Positions 59,028 to 64,000 of a DNA stretch of 64,000 nt are shown here, in pieces. Position 1 is the first letter of the stretch. Each line of letters opens with the position of its first letter. The notes under the pieces were generated by a model that saw nothing but the letters and a program-made list of their open reading frames with translations, did not search any database and had not been told where the DNA came from. The position numbers and the translations under genes are program-made. The stretch comes from Sarcocystis neurona (lineage: Eukaryota > Apicomplexa > Conoidasida > Eucoccidiorida > Sarcocystidae), in contig KL647303.1 in the NCBI GenBank assembly GCA_000727475.1, forward strand, positions 524,408 through 588,407, written 5' to 3'.

Positions 59028-61575
59028 TGTGTAGGACGCCGAGAGAAGGGTCAACACGGTGACGGAAAAGAAAACGGGAGGATGGAACGACCTGCGGGGA
59101 ATAACAGACGGGAAAGGTCGCACGGTGCGGGAACGGGAGTGTCTGCCAAGTTCGCGGCAGGAAAACGGGAGAGGCTGGAAAACGAATTTGACGCAGAACG
59201 GGAAAAGAGCGGGTGAAGGAAAGGAGGAAACAAAGGACCACGTTTCATGAGGAGTCCGCGAAACGCGGCGCGGTCGCAGTGCGGCGGGAGGAGTAGACAC
59301 CGTTCTCGCGGCTCAGTATCACAGTGGCGACTCTATCGCTAGGATTGTCTTTTCCCGGTAAGAATGGGTGATGCTAATAGACTTACGAGCCGCTGGTACC
59401 TACAGTTAGTAGATAGCAGTGAAAAAGACTGCTCCACCGTACCTTCGTGCGCAGAGTCAGGCCCGTGGGTGGGTGGGCAACGCGGTTGGAGAGACGAATC
59501 GAATTTTCTGTTCGTCGTGCACAAGGGAAGGCGCTCCGCCTGCCTATTCTGTCGTACTCAGAAGGGAAGAAAAAAAGGGCCTTTTTACTAGGTCCGGAGG
59601 CAGACGCCGTAGCGAAGAGTACACCGTAACGACGCGAGCCCTCAACGAGGAAGGAAGCGTGCGTGATACTCAACACGAAGATGAAAACCCGCCCCACTGC
59701 GCCTTAGAAATTCACAAGTGTTGCTGCAAAGCAGAAGAACAAAGTTTTTTATTGACTTGCTGTTGAGAAACACACGAAAAGCAGTGTTCCTCCGACCCCG
59801 CAGTCATTGTCTATGTACGCATGTAGATTTGCTCGACGACATGCACGGCGGAAGAGCTGTAAAGCCACGCAAGTTCGCGTGTATATATATATCTATATAT
59901 GTATAGGCACGCACACACCAAAGGCACAAACTTGAATATATACGTGTATGTATATATATATATATATGTATATAGACATATACATACACACAAATGCTCG
60001 TATCTATGTATGATATGAGTACACCCTTCGTCGCTAAGCACGATTGCGAGGTGGCTGCGCGTGCTTACACACATACACGTATACATTGATGTGTATGTTT
60101 ATGTATAACGTGAATGCACCCTTCATCGCAGGCCTCACCTGCAAACGGGGATCTGAAGGTGCATCCTGCAGGAAAAAGACACGTCAGCATGTATACTACA
60201 TATTGGAAGTTCGTGTCTGCCTGCACCACTTCACCTTTCTGGAAGGCTTTTCGCGTCGTCTGTGATACTGCTTAATGCAGTGTACTACAGTACAACTTCG
60301 TTCATGATGGTGTATGTTCTCTGACGTGAGATGCAAGTGCATGACCATCTAATATTTTTGCTTGGAGTCCTCTTCCAGCTGTATCTCCACGTAGAGTTTG
60401 TATACTATCGTACGTGTATAACCGCTGCTGGTATGCTGCAATAATGTGAAATACCCCAGGCTACTGTGGAACATGCCCGTACATCACAGTTGCCTACACC
60501 TGCTTGCAATACCAAGGGAATACACAGGAGGGAGGTGCTACCGTGGGCTCAGCAAGAGTCTGTCTCCTCTGCACGTAAAATTACTTTTTATCGTCTCAAG
60601 CGTCTGTCTGCATTTCGCCCTCCTGGTCTCATATTTCACGTAGATTACAGACTTCTAGTATTTGAAAATGTTTTCTGCTCTGCAGATGAGATATCATGCG
60701 TAGGTTTCCTCATATCCTCGATAGTGCAAGTGGCGCTATTGTTACCGCATCAAAAGTACAAAGTTACAGCTACCTTACACACAAAACCGGGCATGGCGCA
60801 GGGTCAGTGCAGTCAAACCCGCACCACTATTATCATTATTATTCGGCAACGTAGAAGTGTCGAGCACGAGCACGTCATCTTTACCAGTGGAATAGTGGCG
60901 ACAACGGGAATACAAAACAGAAACGCTTCGTTGACAGAGAAGATTCAAGACGAGAACGAACTTATGACAATGAGCGTATTAACGGCACACTGTTCGTGCC
61001 ACTAAATGAGGTGGAGCTTGCCCAAGAGGGGTAAATGATTCCGCATGTTCGTATCTTGAGACCTACGTACTGCGGCATACATGTATGTATGCATATGCGA
61101 CAACATTGTAGTGAATATTACAGTACCTGCAGATCAATTCAAGCTTAGACACATCTCTGCTCACGGAGAATTCAGCCGTGAACACTTGCGCCGCAGCTGC
61201 GGACGACCAGAGTCGCGCGGCCGCATAATGGAGAAAACACCAAAAGGGGGATGAACAAACAAAGCCCTTCAGCACAGCTGTCGGCTCTTCAAATCCACAG
61301 GTGCAGACCACTCCGCTCCACCTTGGTGATTTGCCATGGGCGTCGAAAGTGGCCGCTGCAACATTTCAGGATCTCTTGACGGAGCTTGAAAGCTGCTCTT
61401 ACAGCACTTTCATGGGCTTCACCACCGCTGCCACCCGGAGAAACCCGCTCCTGGGTCTGGATGTTGTTCACCTTGCTTTGTAGTTCTTCCATCGAGAACT
61501 GCCTATTCCTGGACTCTGCAGTTCAGTCAGCCTTCTAGTGTTACTGACTTCCTCCCTTCCAGTTTCAGTCTTCGC
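59028..61575. other. Intergenic region between RRP8 and OPRT
   Basis: Both neighbours are on the minus strand, so this is the RRP8 3' region and the OPRT 5' region. The frame upstream of the OPRT start stays open to 59300. Microsatellites occur at 59.88-60.0 kb. A 179-codon plus-strand ORF (60466-61005) and a minus-strand frame at 61289-61492 (starting MEELQSKVNNIQTQERVSPG) have no recognised family and no complete model. Confidence 0.4.
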
Positions 61576-63880
61576 TCAGCCTCTTCGTTTGTAGATGCAC
61601 GGCTTTAACAGTGAAGACACAAGCTGCTGCTGCTGCTGAGACTTCTGCTTCTTTCGTGCACGTCTACGCTTCCCGTCATTGAGGTGGTCCTCAACAAGGC
61701 CGGTTGCTGTTCTGGGCCGCACTCCATCCTGCTTACTCTCTTTCCGGAATTCGAATACAACGAAGAACGAAGCCACGTGCTCCTACACAGCAGAGACATT
61801 TTTTATCACAGAAAAGCGATCTCTTACGTGTAAGCATATGAGTATGTCTGTGTATGTGCCTGGAGATAAAGATACGCATCTACCTAGATGTGCTCATGCA
61901 TTATTATAACTCACTTCAGAAAGCGACTTCGACTTGCTACACATTTAACGACACGCCACTACATATTTCCATTTGTCATCAACCAAACAGCGTTGCAAGC
62001 GTGTCTAGGCAGCTGCAAAGCTACCGGATCATGTAACGGCGAAAACTCGACCTACACGGCGGAACGCCGTTGCACATCTCTCGCGGCTGTTCTCTGGGGC
62101 TCCACCTGCTGCGTCTGCTGCGGCGCTTGAAATACATCCAGTCTCTCTGTTTATTCACCGGCCGCTGCGTCGTTTCAGGAATAGTAACAGTTGCAGCGGA
62201 GAAAGGAGTACGAGTCTCCCGGTTTATCACGAGGCCAGGCATGCAGCGCCTGGCTCGAGCAGCTGCTGCGGCGAAATACACTGTTTCTACCGTGATCCAC
62301 AGCGCCTCGTGTACGAGCATATCACCGCTTGGCCGTTGTGCTCACCCGTCTCCTGAGTAGGCTAACGTGCATACGGGTGAACCTGTTGATTGTCGGTGTT
62401 TATTACGCAGAAGTGCAGCCGTGAAGGTAAGCTTTACTGTAATGTGCGACGCGTGCTTGAGCACTCTGGCTTCACAGGAACCAGCGTTCCCTCTCCCCGC
62501 GAACATAAATTTGACTATACGTATACATATAAACAAAGGTACACGGAAGTTGTATGTATGTGTATACGCAAAACAACGTTTTGCCCATACGATTGGGCAC
62601 GTGCCCTGGCAAATATAACCGCACGAACATCGCTGCAAGGCTTGGCCCCTGCTGGTGCGTTCTCATACATTATCTGCCCCTGCTCCACTGCCGGTGGACC
62701 TCCTGAACTCTCTCGCCTGCCGCCACTGCTGCAGCGCTGTGTGTGAGCCTGTGTGCAGCTGGCAAGTGGGCCACACGTGCGCAGGCGTGCCTTGTACTGG
62801 CGGCATCGAAATAATGATGCTTGTGGTTGTTGCAGCTTCCTAGGTGATTTTAGAATATACGCGTACAGGCATATACGTGCTTCAACATGTGTGTGTGTCT
62901 CGTATTCAATTATGTCGCCACATCTCTCTTTCACCCCGTTCCTTTCCCTTACGTATTCCTAAACACATGCGTATGTACGTATACGTACATACGCCGTATC
63001 AATTGCTGTCCACGCTGCAATCGTCACCGTTCTGTATTCTTCACTTGTGTGCGTTTCTTTGTTTCGTGTGCTGCTGCGACGCTGCCCTCCTTTCCTGTAC
63101 AAAGCCTCCTGCTGCACTCCTGTTGCTTCCTTAAGTGCTGCGGTGTCGAGTGAGGCACCTGTTGTTTTTATCGTCAGCCTTGGATAGGAGCTAACGCATA
63201 GCAGCAGCAAGGGCTGCATGCTCGCACGTAGGTCTCAGTGTGTACGCAAATACACTCATGTCTACACTTGCCTGGCCACCACCGTGCAGACCTGTAGCTT
63301 TTCGCGTAACCTGGCGGGCACTTCGAAAGTACGTTGTTCTCCCACGTGTACTGAGGTCAACTTCACATGTATTTATAGTAAAACGTATCCTGTTCTGCCG
63401 CGTATATTGACGTCCATTTCATATGTATCTATTGGGAAAACATACTGGAGTGCGCCGCTCGAATGTGTCATGTAAAGGAACGCATATAGACGCCCCGGTA
63501 CCCAGACGTGGTTTCGCTGGGCCGTTAGAACAGCACACGCGACGCAGAATTGACTGGTGCAGCAGTACTTGAAGGCGCTCCAGCTCCAACATTTACGCGA
63601 GCGCCACCAACCTCAAGCAACAGCAGCAGCAGGATGTTTGGCAGCAACAGCAACAGCTACAGCGGCCGCAGTAGCGACGGCAGCAAGAGCAATGGCACCC
63701 GCAAACATACAACCAGCAGCAGTAGCTGGGCTATCGCAGCAGCACGGTCTGCAGTAAGCAGCAGCCGGTTCACTCACCACGGCAGGAGTAGCACGAGTAA
63801 ATCCTAATGCTTCCACTGCCTCCATGAAGGCCTCGCAGTCGACAAAGCGGGACGCCACTTCCGCTATTTTGAGTCGTCCT
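61576..63880 (-). CDS. RRP8: RRP8-like rRNA adenine methyltransferase, C-terminal part (partial)
   Basis: RRP8/nucleomethylin is a nucleolar S-adenosylmethionine-dependent methyltransferase that makes m1A in large-subunit rRNA. Two C-terminal exons are visible. Exon 63880-63778 follows an acceptor AATACCAG and encodes GRLKIAEVASRFVDCEAF, then MEAVEALGFTRATPAV. This matches the family's Lys-x-Ala-Glu-Val-x-Ser-Arg-Phe strand and the helix after it. Donor GTG/GTGAGT joins in phase to exon 61782-61576 (acceptor GCTGTGTAG), encoding HVASFFVVFEFRKE, a Gln/Lys-rich insert and LLKPCIYKRRG before the stop. The family ends in the same way (FFLFDF, then LxPCxYKRR). The SAM-binding core and N-terminus must lie beyond 64000. 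The last 120 bases of the window are intron with CTG repeats. Confidence 0.9.
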
Positions 63881-64000
63881 CTGGTATTACGCCCGCCAGC
63901 AGCAGCAGCAACAGCAGAAGCACACGCAAGAGTCACAGGCCAGCCGAGGCACGAACAACAGAAATAGAAGCAGCGGCAGATATAACAGTCGCCGAGGCAG

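Noticed and set aside
62680..62842. Minus-strand frame after an acceptor ACCTAG with a GTATGA donor, as an internal RRP8 exon
   Set aside because: The RRP8 exons on either side (63778 and 61782) join in phase and match the family without a gap there, so this frame is probably fortuitous.

Overview
Nuclear DNA of an apicomplexan coccidian, most likely Eimeria (chicken coccidia), less likely Cyclospora. The reasons are dense CAG/CTG trinucleotide arrays that read as runs of Gln, Ala, Ser or Leu in every frame, large introns with GT..AG borders, abundant (TA)n, (CA)n and (TACA)n microsatellites, and protein families typical of this group. The arrays are concentrated in some stretches (about 1-9.4 kb, 33-34.5 kb, 44-51 kb, 56.6-58.4 kb, 63.6-64 kb) and nearly absent in others (about 9.5-29 kb). 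This resembles the repeat-rich/repeat-poor segmentation described for E. tenella chromosome 1.

Most six-frame ORFs here are shadows of triplet repeats or of purine/pyrimidine-biased introns. I therefore built gene models from homology motifs and required matching splice phases. Models, left to right: (1) a low-confidence CAG-rich gene, plus strand, 1.2-3.3 kb; (2) a C2H2 zinc-finger, Lys/Arg-rich protein, minus strand, 9421 to 6553, three exons; (3) an unidentified multi-exon gene, plus strand, about 12.2-16.4 kb; (4) a homologue of the radial-spoke armadillo protein RSPH14, plus strand, 16928-23940, with a very large insertion; (5) an EF-hand protein with a mitochondrial-type N-terminus, minus strand, 34413 to about 28.8 kb; (6) orotidine-5'-phosphate decarboxylase (OMPDC), minus strand, six exons over 11.7 kb, 50750 to 39061; (7) orotate phosphoribosyltransferase (OPRT), minus strand, three exons, 59027 to 54742; (8) the C-terminal part of the rRNA methyltransferase RRP8, minus strand, 63880 to 61576, continuing past the right edge.

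OPRT and OMPDC catalyse the last two steps of de novo UMP synthesis (orotate to OMP to UMP). They lie head-to-tail as separate genes about 4 kb apart, whereas most animals and plants have one fused UMP synthase. The exon sums are exact multiples of three (1200 nt for OPRT, 996 nt for OMPDC), which supports both models. RSPH14 fits a parasite whose only flagellated stage is the microgamete.

Introns and intergenic DNA hold several minisatellites: a 101-bp unit at 25.3 kb, a palindrome-bearing unit of about 45 bp at 32.7-33.2 kb, and units of about 59-65 bp at 39.4-40.6 kb. A 337-bp assembly gap at 30198-30534 is flanked by nearly identical microsatellite on both sides. I saw no rRNA, tRNA, CRISPR array, transposase or telomere-type repeat.
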